A stretch of DNA of 64,000 nt from contig JASJFT010000028.1 in assembly GCA_030770425.1 (NCBI GenBank), positions 62,001-126,000 of the forward strand, written 5' to 3'. Shown here piece after piece: positions 10,085-21,359 of this stretch. The translations under genes were made by a program, and so were the position numbers. The stretch's first letter is position 1; each line of letters starts with the position of its first letter. Origin of the DNA: Darksidea phi. Its lineage: Eukaryota > Ascomycota > Dothideomycetes > Pleosporales > Lentitheciaceae. The notes under the pieces were generated by a model. It ran no database searches. It was given only the letters and a program-made list of their open reading frames with translations, and was not told where the DNA came from.

Positions 10085-13000
10085 TCAAACTTCCTCATGC
10101 TTCCTTTCTACCTTTTGAACAACTCCGTTCTCAAATTTCTCCACCTTAAACCCCACCCCTGGAATTTGACTCCTTAATAGCAAACTACTGCAAACCACAC
10201 TAACACTACTCAATGCCATCGCCAAACTGGCCCAAACTGGGTCCAATCTAATATGCTGGACCCCGCTATCTTCCATCCCCATACCGCCCTCCATACCAAC
10301 CCCATTGTGATGCATATCCATATGCTTCGTGCCCGTCGTGATGGGATATAAGACACCGGCTGCAATGGGCATAGCAATGATGTTGTAGATAAGCGCCCAT
10401 CCAAAATTAAAGTAGACGCGGCGAAACACGACGCGAGAGAGATCGAGCAGTGTGAGAAGAGCGGTCAAGTGCGAGTTAATCAGGATGAAAGAGGAAGATG
10501 AGATGGCGATATCAGAGCCAGAGCCGATAGCAATAGAGAGATCAGCTGTGGAAAGGGCAGGAGCGTCATTGATACCGTCACCTACCATAGCAATGGTAGC
10601 GCGCTTACTCTTGGTTGTGAAGAGACGAGGGAGGCGGAAGAGCGTCGACTTGCCCGATTTGGTTAGGGTTTGCTGAAGATACTTAATCTTTTCGGCCTTT
10701 TGGTCTGGGAGTACGCCTGCGATGATGTTGGAGACAGGAATACCGACTTGTTTGCCAACGGCATTGGCTGTGGTTGGGTTGTCGCCAGAGAGCATCCAAA
10801 CGTCAATGTCTCGCTTTTTCAGCTGAGCAATGACGTTGACAGCTTCCGGGCGGAGTGCATCGGCAATAGCGAATATGGATGCGAGCTCCCAGTCCCCTTC
10901 ATGGGCTGATGGGATCTCCGTCTTCGCAGTAGAGTGTTGCTCCGAGGATGAAGAGGCTTCCGACGACATGCCCTGAACATCTCCGTGGTCCTGCGAAAGA
11001 GGTTGTACGGACAAAGCGGCCAATGCGACAGACTCGCCTCGCTCTTTCCATAGTTGTAGCGTTGAAGCATCACTACCTGAGACTTTTACGTGGTGATCAG
11101 CCATGAAAGCTTCGTTCCCGATGATAGCAGTTATCTCTTCATCTCCGACCTTGAACTTTCCTTTCAGGCCTTTCCCTGGTACCTCGTCGACGTTGACAAC
11201 TTCACAAGTCTTCGGGAAGTTCTTGTTGCAGAAGTTGACTAGAGCTCGCGCAATGGGGTGGTTACTATTCTCCTCGAGAGCTTTGACGATGCCGAGAACG
11301 ACGTGTTGTTCTTGCAATCCGGAAAACTTGTGGTCGGTCACCGCTGGGTCGCCGCCCCGAGTAAGCGTACCGGTCTTGTCAAACACGATGCAATCGAGTG
11401 AGCTGGCCTCCTGAAACGCCTCTCCGCCGCCTTTGACAAGAATGCCGTGCTTCGCAGCAAGACCTCCACCGACGAACAGCGCAGTCGGCGCCGCCAGACC
11501 AATACCACACGGACAAGCAATGACGAACACTGCAATCGCGAACCGTAGAGACCAAAGAGCCCAACCGCCAGAGCCTGCGTTCATCCAATTTTTTGGAATC
11601 GCTCCAGTCACCCCCAAAACAAGCCAGATCAGCCAGGTCATGATGGCAACCAACACTACGAATGGAACAAAATGACCGGTGATTGTATCGGCCACCCGCT
11701 CAACGGGTGCACGGCGTGTTTGACCTTCCCGAACAGCATTGATGATCTGATCCAGCATGGACGTTCCGGCAATCGTATTGATCTTAATCTTGACTGGTGA
11801 ACCTTTGTTGACAGTTCCCGAGAAGACCGTATCTCCCGGTTCCTTCTTGACGGGTTTGGACTCTCCAGTAAGACTAGACTCATCGAAATCGGTGCTACTT
11901 TCGAGAATAATTCCGTCAAAAGGTGGTGAAGTCCCGTGGTGGACGCGAACGATGTCGCCGACTTCTAGCAGGTCCGAAGCAGTTTTAATATCACCCTTCT
12001 GTGCATCAATGAGAACGGCTTCTTCAGGCCGCAGTTTCCCTAGCGAGGTGACGGCGTCGCCCGTCTTCGCTTTGCTGTACGCCTCCAGAAATCGGCCGAT
12101 CAGTAAAAACATCGTCAAGAAGACCACGGCGTCGAAATACAAATCGTTCATTGAGCCTTTAGACTTCTTTGCGGCAGCCAAAGCCAACTCCACGACTGAG
12201 GCCAAGTACGCAATGGTCGTACCAAGCGAGATGAGCATATTCATGCTGCCAAAGCGTAAGAAGCGATGCAAGAATGGGGTGCGGCTACCAGGTCTCCAGA
12301 GTGCCTTTAGTTCTTTGAATGCTCGCCGATGGAATGTATCAGCCGCGAGGAAGTAGACTGGAGTAGCAAGAATGAACAGAGCCCAACTGAGCCTAGTAGC
12401 GTTTCCTGCCCACATTGGCTCCATTACATAGCGGCGGATTGGGTTAGTGTTCTTGACGAGACTCATAAAGACGATACCTAGTACGAAGGTAGGTACAGCA
12501 AGAATGATAGAGAGCATTAAGCGAAACAGGATTCGTCTTCGTTCCTGCGCGTGCATCTCTCGGGCGCGCTCTTCGAGGGTTGGCGGATGATGGACAGATG
12601 GCCTAAAGTTCGGGTTTAGGCTCATGATCGTCTGGAAGACATCTCGCAACGTGAAGCTGGGGGTGTCGGGCCCGTATCTGAGGTTGAGAATGGGTGATTT
12701 CTCCGAAAAGTTCGCACTATCGATTTCAAAGAAATATCGCTCCCCATACTTTTCGCGCAGCTCTCGGATGATATTGCTAGGACAATGTCGACAGTACATG
12801 CCGTTCACATGAATCTGCACCTGCCTGTTGGTCGACGTCTCTTTCGCTACGGCTTCCGGTGTGATGCTATTGAGCGTTGCGGTCTTTCCAGCATCCTCAA
12901 TAGTGTCTTTGATTTCCGGTAGATGTTCCTTGCCCGAAAAGACGACGCTAGCGCTGTTGGTAACCAGATTGACGTCTACCTTTTCAATCCAGCTATGCGT

Positions 13001-13948
13001 TTCGAGAATCCTGGTGATATCCCCAACACATGAACTGCAAGTCATGCCACCTATAGCGTACGTTGCTCGCCACCTATCCGGTTGAGGTTCGTCGAGTTTC
13101 TCTAGAGTTGCATCGAAACCGGTATTCTCAATCGTCTCGATGAGTTCGGCGGCCCTACCGTTTCCATGAAAGACTACCGTCCCGCTATTGGTGAGGAGGT
13201 TGATGTTGATTGACTGAACCCATGGCAACTGCTCTACAGCATGAGTGATGCTGCTCACACAGGCACTGCACGTCATCCCTGAGATGCCTATGGTAGCTTT
13301 GTAAGCGGGATGGGCGCTTGGCGGATCGATGGAAACGAAATTTTCCGATATGGGAGATTTGGTGCCATCGCACGAAGCGATGTCGAGGCTGACTTTCTCT
13401 GTGGTGACGGGGGGCTCCGGTTTGAGAGTGCGTATCGCTTCGCAGCTGTCGGTCTCTAGGCGCACTCCCCCCTCTTCTGCTTTGCACTGCTCACACTGCT
13501 CAACATGCCTTTCTCGTTTATGCATGTCTGCTCCTGAAGGCCCGTCAGTGCCCCGCGACTGGAACCACTTCGCAACAGCGTGTTCCAAGCTGGACTCCCA
13601 CTCGGCGCTGCGACCGTCGAAATGGCGCACCTGCACCGGAGCGAAAACCGTCTTGTTGTCTTGGAAAATACTGTGGATTTCGAAGCCGGCGGCGTCTACT
13701 GATCCCGCGATGTCCTCTAAAGCAAGGGATGGGCTGTGGCGCAGGACAACGCAATGCGAAACAATAGAGTGAGAAATGAACACAGGCGCCGGATTAAGAG
13801 CCCTTAGGGATTCTTGGATCCCTTCGATGCATGACGAGCAATGCAGGTTAGATATGAAGACTGTTGTCGTGACAGTGGCCTCCACGGGCGGCTGTGGCAG
13901 AATGCCATGGTGCGTCTCGGGAGCTGTGGGCGACATATTGACCCGCAA
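10085..13948 (-). CDS. Cu(+)-transporting P1B-type ATPase (CrpA/Crp1-like)
   Basis: A 1287-residue heavy-metal P-type ATPase in one exon. It pumps Cu+ across a membrane, either loading the secretory pathway (Ccc2 role) or exporting surplus copper (Crp1/CrpA role). N-terminal metal-binding modules have Cys pairs at residues 37/40 (LHCSSC), 227/230 (GMTCSAC), 304/307 (GMTCSSC) and 386/389 (GMYCRHC). Then come transmembrane helices, the TGES actuator loop, the CPC metal site (812-814), the phosphorylated Asp857 in DKTGT, the HP loop (NSNHPIAR), and GDGINDAP. The insert between modules one and two holds a Cys-rich stretch (HVEQCEQCKAEE). Four modules and the CRHC repeat resemble fungal copper-resistance pumps more than two-module Ccc2, so an export role is inferred. 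A second Met at residue 5 is an alternative start. Confidence 0.93.
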   Translation of the reverse strand: MRVNMSPTAPETHHGILPQPPVEATVTTTVFISNLHCSSCIEGIQESLRALNPAPVFISHSIVSHCVVLRHSPSLALEDIAGSVDAAGFEIHSIFQDNKTVFAPVQVRHFDGRSAEWESSLEHAVAKWFQSRGTDGPSGADMHKRERHVEQCEQCKAEEGGVRLETDSCEAIRTLKPEPPVTTEKVSLDIASCDGTKSPISENFVSIDPPSAHPAYKATIGISGMTCSACVSSITHAVEQLPWVQSININLLTNSGTVVFHGNGRAAELIETIENTGFDATLEKLDEPQPDRWRATYAIGGMTCSSCVGDITRILETHSWIEKVDVNLVTNSASVVFSGKEHLPEIKDTIEDAGKTATLNSITPEAVAKETSTNRQVQIHVNGMYCRHCPSNIIRELREKYGERYFFEIDSANFSEKSPILNLRYGPDTPSFTLRDVFQTIMSLNPNFRPSVHHPPTLEERAREMHAQERRRILFRLMLSIILAVPTFVLGIVFMSLVKNTNPIRRYVMEPMWAGNATRLSWALFILATPVYFLAADTFHRRAFKELKALWRPGSRTPFLHRFLRFGSMNMLISLGTTIAYLASVVELALAAAKKSKGSMNDLYFDAVVFLTMFLLIGRFLEAYSKAKTGDAVTSLGKLRPEEAVLIDAQKGDIKTASDLLEVGDIVRVHHGTSPPFDGIILESSTDFDESSLTGESKPVKKEPGDTVFSGTVNKGSPVKIKINTIAGTSMLDQIINAVREGQTRRAPVERVADTITGHFVPFVVLVAIMTWLIWLVLGVTGAIPKNWMNAGSGGWALWSLRFAIAVFVIACPCGIGLAAPTALFVGGGLAAKHGILVKGGGEAFQEASSLDCIVFDKTGTLTRGGDPAVTDHKFSGLQEQHVVLGIVKALEENSNHPIARALVNFCNKNFPKTCEVVNVDEVPGKGLKGKFKVGDEEITAIIGNEAFMADHHVKVSGSDASTLQLWKERGESVALAALSVQPLSQDHGDVQGMSSEASSSSEQHSTAKTEIPSAHEGDWELASIFAIADALRPEAVNVIAQLKKRDIDVWMLSGDNPTTANAVGKQVGIPVSNIIAGVLPDQKAEKIKYLQQTLTKSGKSTLFRLPRLFTTKSKRATIAMVGDGINDAPALSTADLSIAIGSGSDIAISSSSFILINSHLTALLTLLDLSRVVFRRVYFNFGWALIYNIIAMPIAAGVLYPITTGTKHMDMHHNGVGMEGGMGMEDSGVQHIRLDPVWASLAMALSSVSVVCSSLLLRSQIPGVGFKVEKFENGVVQKVERKHEEV

Positions 13949-14878
13949 AGACGGTGCAATATGCGATATCCGGATTTACTGATGTGTAACCGTTCTGGGA
14001 GTGGGGTGGTAAGTGATACGTGGGGCTGATTAGGACCGACGGTACAACGGGATGACTTAATATATGTGATTATAGAAGCGACTCGGCACAGTGTATTGAA
14101 GGAGCGACAGGTGTGTTGGTGTTAAGTAGGAAACAGCGAAAGGCATGATGGAATCATGTCGAAAGCGAGCATTTGAGCGGCGAATCGCACAAAAAGCGCG
14201 TCAGTGGTGGCCATCCGCACAAGTCGCGCGGGTGGCGAAAAGCACGCATCTACGGCTGAGCTGGCTATGAGGACGTGGATGACTCGGGATTTCAACAGCG
14301 GCCCAGGCTCCGAGATTGGAATGTGAGTCCATGGTCGAAGAAGGGGCTCTCATAGACGATCGGGCGTCGCGGGTCATGTGTGAGCTTTGAAGTTGATTGC
14401 ACCCATGGACAGTGTGACGAAGGGAATCTTAGCGTGGGACCAAGCCTTCTCGCTACCCCACTAATAACGGGTGGACTATTCCCGTTCTGCTTTGGGATTG
14501 AATGTGAATTGCTATGGGTATCTTAAGAAACAAATAGAAAATCCTCCCGGATCGGTTCAATACTTTGCAACTCGAAACCCGGCCCAGCACTCATGCCGGC
14601 GTCTGCTCTCCACACCGCAAAGGTGGCCCAGTTGACGCCTGCCAACACGCAATGCGCACGGTACAAAGCTGCACAGGCACATGCAACGTTATATTGCGAC
14701 CGGGAGTGCGAGATTGCTAACGTGGTCGTTGTGCCGAACTGCAGCTTGAGCCGCGAGTATACGGCAAAATGACTGCCCCCAAGCGTACGTGCCCTGCCAT
14801 ACGCAGACGAGATTAAGCAAACAGCACACCCGAGTATGCCACGTAGGTACGAGCAAGCACGGGACGGTAACCCCCGCC
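13949..14878. other. intergenic, copper ATPase promoter and GRF gene 3' flank
   Basis: The part next to 13948 should hold the copper pump promoter; I did not find a copper-response element that I could defend. The open frame at 14523-14912 overlaps the end of the GRF gene and has no family features. Confidence 0.45.
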
Positions 14879-16035
14879 TCAGTCGGAACTGTGGCCGCTC
14901 TCGGCTTTCCATTGCAAGTGCTTCACCATTGCTCTCTCGGCCTCTAGTTCGGCTTCAAGCGTGTTCACCCGGTAGGTGAGCTCGGTGATTTTGGCATCTT
15001 TAGCCTTGACAGATGCTCGCGCGACATCGCGTCCCTTCTTGACGCCTTCCGCAACAATTGTGTGCTTGGAGAGCACAATCGTCAAATTCCTTCTCATCTG
15101 GTCGGTGAGTATGACGTTGGCCTCCTGAAGTGTACCGAAAACATCTTGCGCGAGCTCACTGTCGGCACCCGATGTGCCAACATCCTTGAAGCGGCTGGGT
15201 GTCGGCGTGTTGACCGGAGAAGACCCTGGTGTGATGGTCTGGGATGAAGAGATGTCCGATTGTTTAGACTTCGAAGGAGTGACGAAAGAGCTACCAGGCG
15301 CAACAGATGGCGTCTTGAAGACATCTCGAATGTGGTCCTGTTCGGTGTGCGGGGCATGCAACACGTTCGCCTTCAGTGCGCCGTCCTTCTGCCACGGTAG
15401 TTTGCGTCTTGCTGGAGTTGTGGCAGGTGTTGTGAGCAGGTCTGTTCTCGCCTTCTTGCTTGGTGTCTCGATAGCTGTCATAACCTGGTCCAATTCTTCG
15501 TCGAATGCCGCATTCTCTCCCATATCGAATTCGTCATCGTCATCCTGTACACCCGGACGGCTTCGCTTCCTGCTTGAGGCGGAGGGCCTGGCTTCTGATG
15601 TGTACGGTGGTGGGGGTGAGGGTTTCTGTGGTCGTGGTCGGGAAGGTGTAACGGGATGGACACGGCCGGGCTCGGATCGGGAGTTGTTAGATAGGGCGGC
15701 AAGCTCCCGCGGGCTCGCATCTGTATCCCAGAGAAAGAAACCGCAGGTCTTGTTTTGACAAGTCCGGACTGGCGAACGTTAGCAAATGCCAGTCCTATTA
15801 TCGGCGTGCATGGTCTCTGCAGAGCGAACTTACACCATCTGCCCTTATTCGGCCCTGCCTTCTTTACCGGAAAGTGAACGGCTGGTAGCGGAGGGCTGCA
15901 ATCGCCTAGGATGCATTAGTTACGAACCAGCAAGCGGACTGGGGACTCACAGTGCCAGACTCCGTTCAAGAATGACCCTTTGAGATTTGCATTATCGCCT
16001 CTTCTGCCTCCACGCCCTCCCTTGAAACCGGACAT
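14879..16035 (-). CDS. GRF-type zinc-finger protein
   Basis: Three exons (16035-15951, 15905-15834, 15768-14879) with introns of 45 and 65 nt give 348 residues from the start MSGFKGGRGG. The first two introns split a GRF zinc finger: WHCDCSPPLPAV, then GPNKGRWFRTCQNK, then TCGFFLWDTD, with the CxC...C...C ligands and the KxGPNKGR and F/W signature in place. GRF fingers bind single-stranded nucleic acid and occur in DNA-repair proteins such as APE2, TOP3A and NEIL3; here no catalytic domain follows. The remainder is disordered and basic (ASSRKRSRPG), then ends in a coiled coil (about the last 70 residues). It shares a 513 bp divergent promoter with the MNN10-like gene. The partner or pathway cannot be told from sequence. 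Confidence 0.85.
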
Positions 16036-16548
16036 TGTAGTTGTTTAGAGGTGCGCTATGTATTGCGAGGGGTGGTGAGGGGTGGTGAGGCGCTCTGCGA
16101 GAGCGTGCGTAAGCGATGTCATAGTTAGCTTGATGGGCTCGTCCAGGGTGGCTGGGAAAGCGATGCGCCAAAGCCAGCCCTTCACTACGGAGCACTCCGC
16201 GAGCCAGGAACGCACCATAAAAGCGGGCCATCATAACATTAGCATCGTACATATACAGACTACACAATGGAAGGCAACGCCTCATGTCACGTTTCTCCGT
16301 CTTCCAAAATTCATCGCTTTCTCATCAACAGCTGCTGGCGCTGCCCCATTCGGGCCAACGCCATGCTGCTCTGCTTCAGCTGACGGGCGGTCGAGACCCC
16401 ACACCCTCCCTCCCACAGTTGGCATTCCAGGTGGAACCATCCGCTCCCTGGGTGCCCTCAACGCAGCTAATGGACAGATTGCCCATATTGTAGCGCTTCG
16501 CGCCTCCTGCCCCACTCTAGCCCGTCAGAAAGGAGGCCCGCCGTCAAG
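16036..16548. promoter_or_regulatory. divergent promoter between GRF gene and MNN10-like gene
   Basis: 513 bp between two outward-facing start codons. A short tandem duplication ggggtggtgag occurs twice near 16070-16090. No gene is supported here. Confidence 0.5.
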
Positions 16549-17425
16549 ATGCTGATGCGAACGCTGAAGGTCCCGTCTTCGCTTCTGCTCATCCTGGTCT
16601 TCTGCGTCTTCCTTGGAATACACTTCGGCCAGATCCCGCTCTCTACGCAGCCTGGTCCAGCGCCTCCAGAGAAGAAGGCTCCCCGGATCGCTCTTGTGAC
16701 GTTCGTGACTGAAGAGCGCTCATATCTACATCTTGCGCTGAAGTCCAAAAACCGTGAGTGACCCGCTCTTCGTTCGAAGCACATTCACTCAGACGTCTAC
16801 AGATTACTGTCGCCGGCACGGTTATGACTTCATCGTTGACTACGAGGCTCACGCCGAGCGCGGCACACCATGGTGGAAGCACGCTATGCTAGAGCGTCTG
16901 ATCAAGAAGGGCACTTATGACTGGGTGTGGTGGCTGGACGTGGATACCTTGATCACAAACACCGAGATCAAAGTCGCAGACATCATCGAGGAAACGCTGA
17001 AGAATGTGACAAATCCAGAAGAAATCGATTGGCTCGTTACCCACGATTGCAATGGCCTCAATACCGGTTCATACCTTGTGCGCGGTCATGAGCGCTCCAT
17101 CAAGCTCTTTGACAATTCTGGCGTTATCCACGACAAGGAGGCGAAGAAAGACAAGCACTTAAGCGATCAAGACGCGCTCGGCAAGCTGTTCAAGGAGGAC
17201 TCAGCTTCGGCACGCAGAACGGTGCAAGTGCCACAATGGAAACTCAATGCTTTTCCGCAGGAGATTGCTTGCTTTGACGAGGCGAAGAAAGGATGGGAGC
17301 ATGGCTTCTTCGTGCTTCACTTTGCTGGTGCATGGGCACATGTGAAGGGTGAAGATCCGACCGGACAGTTGATGCGCAAATACGAGCCTGAAATCATGTG
17401 GGGAAATTACAAGGAGTTTGCTTAA
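16549..17425 (+). CDS. GT34 glycosyltransferase, MNN10/GMA12-like
   Basis: Two exons (16549-16753 and 16803-17425) joined by a 49 nt GTGAGT...CAG intron give 275 residues with the splice reading KSKNHYCRRHGYDF. It is a type II membrane protein: one membrane segment near residues 8-28, then a GT-A fold with DVD metal/sugar-nucleotide motif in WWLDVDTLITN, followed by LNTGSYLVRG and a C-terminal HFAGAWAHVKG. These match the galactosyl transferase GMA12/MNN10 family (GT34), Golgi enzymes that add hexose to mannan or galactomannan side chains. The length is compact for the family. MNN10 versus MNN11 versus Gma12 orthology and the sugar donor are not decidable by eye. Confidence 0.88.
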
Positions 17426-17532
17426 GTGCAGAAGCTTTTATCGGCATTGATTTAGCACCAGATACTTTATCGATATATCCAAACTTGCAGGTTGACTGAC
17501 CAAACGGTGCCTAGCGCATCCTATCTTAGCTA

Positions 17533-18265
17533 ATGCTTGCGAGGAGCCACGAAGACTTGAGCACATGGTGTCTCAACGTTCCTTTCTTCTTTGAACCCCA
17601 CCCTTCTTCATCCCATGCTGATCAAGCTCACGCAGATATCAAGAAAAGGGCATCACTGAGCTCGCGTAAAAGAACCGCATCGCAGGAGCCTGTTGAGACC
17701 AGTGGAGAGAAAAAGCAAAAAATTGGCAACGAAAACCTGTGGGCCTACGAGCTCGCAAACACCACACACGCTTCCGTGATTGATGATGAATGGGCACTCG
17801 ATGGCTCGAAGAAGGGGAACGCCGATATAGTCATTGACAATATCGATGGCCAGCTTGCTTCCAACTAAAGTAAACCCTCCCCAACATACTATACCTGAAT
17901 GAGCCGTATCACCCAACGGAGAAAGGCCTTCCTCACTCTCAAATAACTACGAATCCGTCTCGAACTCGGACGACTCATCATCTCCAGACGCAAAAGCTTC
18001 AGATGACTGCGACGAAGTTCACTACGCCCACCAAGATCATACCGCACGCCTGCGCTCAGCACTCCAGGCACCCATAGACGAAGATGATTCAGAGATAGTG
18101 CTAGCTCTGGGATGCGCTTCCTGATGAACTCAAAGAAAACATGGCTTCTCCGGGTTTGGAGACGGGTTCGCGTGGTAGCGAGAAGAATGCTGTAAAGGCG
18201 TTTTGGAGTTCGATGATTACGGATACGGTTATGAGTGCTAAATGTGCAACACGAAGGTCTTATTA
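17533..18265 (+). pseudogene. degraded gene of unknown function
   Basis: A 111-codon open frame (17533-17868) rich in Lys/Ser (SSRKRTASQEPVETSGEKKQ) ends at TAA. Coding-like sequence continues in another frame (VNPPQHTIPE, a TGA, then AVSPNGERPSSLSNN and an acidic stretch to DEDDSEIVLAL), then shifts frame again near 18108 into LPDELKENMASPGLETGSRG up to about 18265. Each piece reads as low-complexity acidic/serine-rich protein with plausible codons, so the simplest view is one gene broken by two frameshifts and one nonsense change. No known domain was recognised. An alternative is a real 111-residue protein followed by chance frames. Confidence 0.4.
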
Positions 18266-19334
18266 GTTAGAAGATTGTTTTACCACGTGATATTTTTTGA
18301 ACGCATGCTACCGCTATCACCCGTACACGTGCGTTCGGATACAGGGACTTTATGTATATAACCTCCATGCCCACACCAATTCACCAGACCATTAACACGT
18401 CCTCGGCAGTGCCGCGCGTCCCTTTTCTTTACAAAACGCCTGATCGGCATCGGTGGGCCAGGGCGATAGCTTACATGAGCCGGACCAGTCTTGGTGGCAA
18501 GCTTACGTCTATGCCACGCCAACTAAGTGACATTGCGGAGTTACTTGCTGCGTGATCTTTGAGGGACTTGTAGAGCCAAGCTGTTAATATTGGCGCCTAG
18601 GCAGCCTTAGGGCATCGCGGTAGAGCAGAGCCGCCCATTTGCACTGTATTGTGGCATAACAATACAATCATGATTGGCAACCCGACGATCAAGATCTCGG
18701 AATCTAGAGGATTCCAAAATCCGCAACTACAAAAATCAGACCGTGCCCTTGATCTATAAATTGAGCGGGTGGGTTTCACGCTAGCCAACCCCTTTCGTCT
18801 CTATCGAAACCTGGCTAATGAGCTCAACCAATATTTCGCGACTGGTTGGATGCCATGCCCTCTAAAGATCAAGCGCTGGATTCATGATGGGAAATGCTTG
18901 AGAACTTTTAAGAAATTCTCAAAGTCTGCCATCTCTCAGGAGCTAATCTTTACGCAACGCCGTCCATGTGCGACGGGCAGAAAGCCTTCGAGAGAGCACT
19001 GCAGCTTCGCCTCGCAATCAACGCGGCGATCCCCATTGGCTTAGCCTCCCGGATTCTAGGCGGACGCCGCCCAGGGCAAAGGAGCCATCCTAGCCTTATT
19101 CTGACAGGCGAAGACTGCTGAACCAACCGGCCCCCATGCGTCTCCTCATCGCCTCGAGGCTTATGCCCCCCCATGAATCCTCCTCATTTCTGAAGCCTTT
19201 GCGTGTAGTCGTCGTGTCGTTCCTTTCTTCCACCTCCTCTTTCCACCCGCCTCTTGCAGCAACGCTCTTGGTGTTCTTTCGGGGCATCGCAACGTGCAGA
19301 GCATTGATTTTCGCCTTTTTTTTTCCGCATAGAG
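18266..19334. other. intergenic, upstream of second glycosyltransferase
   Basis: About 1.07 kb without a supported gene. The last 200 bases (C/T-rich) look like the promoter and leader of the following gene. Confidence 0.4.
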
Positions 19335-20729
19335 ATGTTGCCTCCCTCGTGTAATCGCCTGGTCGGGCTTGGGATCGCGACTTTCACACTAATTGTTCTC
19401 ATCTTTATCGCGCTACATCAGGGTGGAGGATCGATTAAGACGATCAAGGAGGCTGCGAAGAACGCGGCTTCATCGGCACACAATGCGGCTACCCCAGCGC
19501 AGCAGCAGTAAGCGCCCTGGCTTGAAACGTCGAACGTGGACTGATCGCGATGGCAGTGTCAACAAACCCGCGACCTTCGGTGACCAAATATCCCAACTCT
19601 ACCAGTCCATCAAACACCCCGTAGACGCCTACCATTATGTCGACGCCGCAGGAATGGAGTTTAAAGTCAAGTCGAACCCGTCGTGGAAGGAGCCGCTTGG
19701 TAGCGACGTCCTCATCATCGACATGGACACGCGCTGGCCGGATGGCGACAACGAAGTGTTTGGCAAAGGCAAACTTAACTGGGAGAATGTCACTGGCAAC
19801 GAAGGTGGTAGCATGTTGACGGCGTCGGTTTTGAATCATTTTATGTACGGTGAGTTGGCCGTGTGCGAGGGTATTGCTTGTGCGTGGCTGGGCATCCGCT
19901 GACATCCCATCACAGCCCAGATTCACGGCTACGACTACAAATTTTACCGCGCCGAGCCGATGGAAGGGCTGCACAACACGTGGATAAAACCATACGTCCT
20001 TTCCCAATTCCTCAAGTCGTATCGCTTTGTCGTTTTCATCGATGCCGACGCTACCATCCAGCACCTCGAGGTTCCGCTTGAATGGCTATTCAACAAGTGG
20101 GGGATTACACACAGAACATCGGTTGCGATGCCCATCGATACAAGGCAGATTCTTAACGACGATGAGAACGCCAGCTGCGACTCTAAGGGCAAGGTTACGC
20201 TGAACACAGGCTTCGTGGTCGCACAGAAGCTGCCCCTCACGCTGAAGATGATGGAGGCGTGGAAGGACTGCCCAACAGAGAAGAAATACAAGGGCTGTGC
20301 AAACTGGAAGGAGAATTGGAGTCACGAACAGCGCGCGTTCTCCGAGTACATCCGCTACGACTTCAACCCCGACGGGGACAACATCATCGTGCGTTCTCAC
20401 TGTTCCGAATAAACCGGTATAAACAATCCAGACTGACATGAGATGAACAGGAAATCCCCTGTGATGATGCAATGGCCTACCCCGGCCTCGCCAAAAACTA
20501 CCCGCACATCCTCGACGACTGCAACGGTCGCTTCGTGCGCCACCACACCATTGACAAACACAGGACCAAGACCTCCACCAGCGACGCGATGCTCAACTCG
20601 CTTACGGAAATCATGCAGAAGTCACTCATGCGGAATACGCTCAAATTTTGGGTCAGCGAGGTCGAGCGGCCGAAGGAGTTTTTGGAGAAGTTCAAGGAGG
20701 CGGAAGACAAGCGAGAGGGCGAGGAGTAG
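19335..20729 (+). CDS. Golgi-type nucleotide-diphospho-sugar transferase (GT34-like)
   Basis: Four exons (19335-19507, 19557-19849, 19916-20388, 20451-20729) with introns of 49, 66 and 62 nt give 405 residues. The first exon encodes a type II signal anchor (about residues 10-28) and an Ala-rich stem; the second intron is removed at the join FMYAQIHGYDYKFY. The lumenal part shows a GT-A pattern: VFIDADATI as the metal-binding DxD, LNTGFVVAQK, and WSHEQRAFSEYIRYDF. This places it among fungal nucleotide-diphospho-sugar transferases related to GMA12/MNN10, but it is clearly diverged from the MNN10-like protein at 16549 and is not a simple tandem duplicate. The acceptor sugar is unknown. The first exon would be missed if only long frames were considered. 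Confidence 0.82.
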
Positions 20730-21359
20730 ACGTGCATAGGCTGTAGAGGGTATTGGTGAAGATTGATGTTTGTTGCATATAGAGGCGTTTTTGGTCAGAT
20801 CTATTATGCTCAAAGTTTCATATAGCATATTTAGGGCTGGGTCTGGGAGTACCGCGGCGTTTTCATATGCAATTATAGATGGGCTGTACGATCAGGTCAT
20901 CCATTCGACGACCGAGAAGAGATTTTCTAGACACTTACACCGAGATGTTGAAACGCGGAAGAAAGAGTTGGAGGCACCGATATCAATACCCGGGATAACA
21001 TAATTACGCACATTCGTGTTTCTTGTTCAGATGTCGACCGTAAACTCATCGACAATGCCAACCACGTAAAGTTAATTGGGAGGGATTTTGATCTAGAAGG
21101 CGCACCACCCAAGCTCCAGTCGCCTATTGATTATACGATAGTGCATGAATGCGTGCTCTGCGCTTACCTTAGCTACCTTATAAGGCGCGAGCTAATGCAT
21201 GGACACCGCGGATACTGTGAAGCACGACCGATCTACCATGAGGTTTTTTGTATTAGAGCTCTCTCAGGGCCGTTACCGGACAGTGAGCCCATATGGCGCT
21301 CGTTGGATTTCTAAAATGGAAATAAAGATCCGACATCTAATGGAATACTACGCCCACAC
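20730..21359. other. tail-to-tail intergenic region
   Basis: Convergent 3' flanks of the glycosyltransferase and the dehydrogenase. AT-rich, with nothing further recognised. Confidence 0.45.

Noticed and set aside
11757..12356. 199-codon plus-strand frame inside the copper ATPase
   Set aside because: Antisense shadow of a conserved coding exon.
15174..15758. 194-codon plus-strand frame over the GRF gene
   Set aside because: Antisense shadow; the minus strand encodes the GRF finger and coiled coil.
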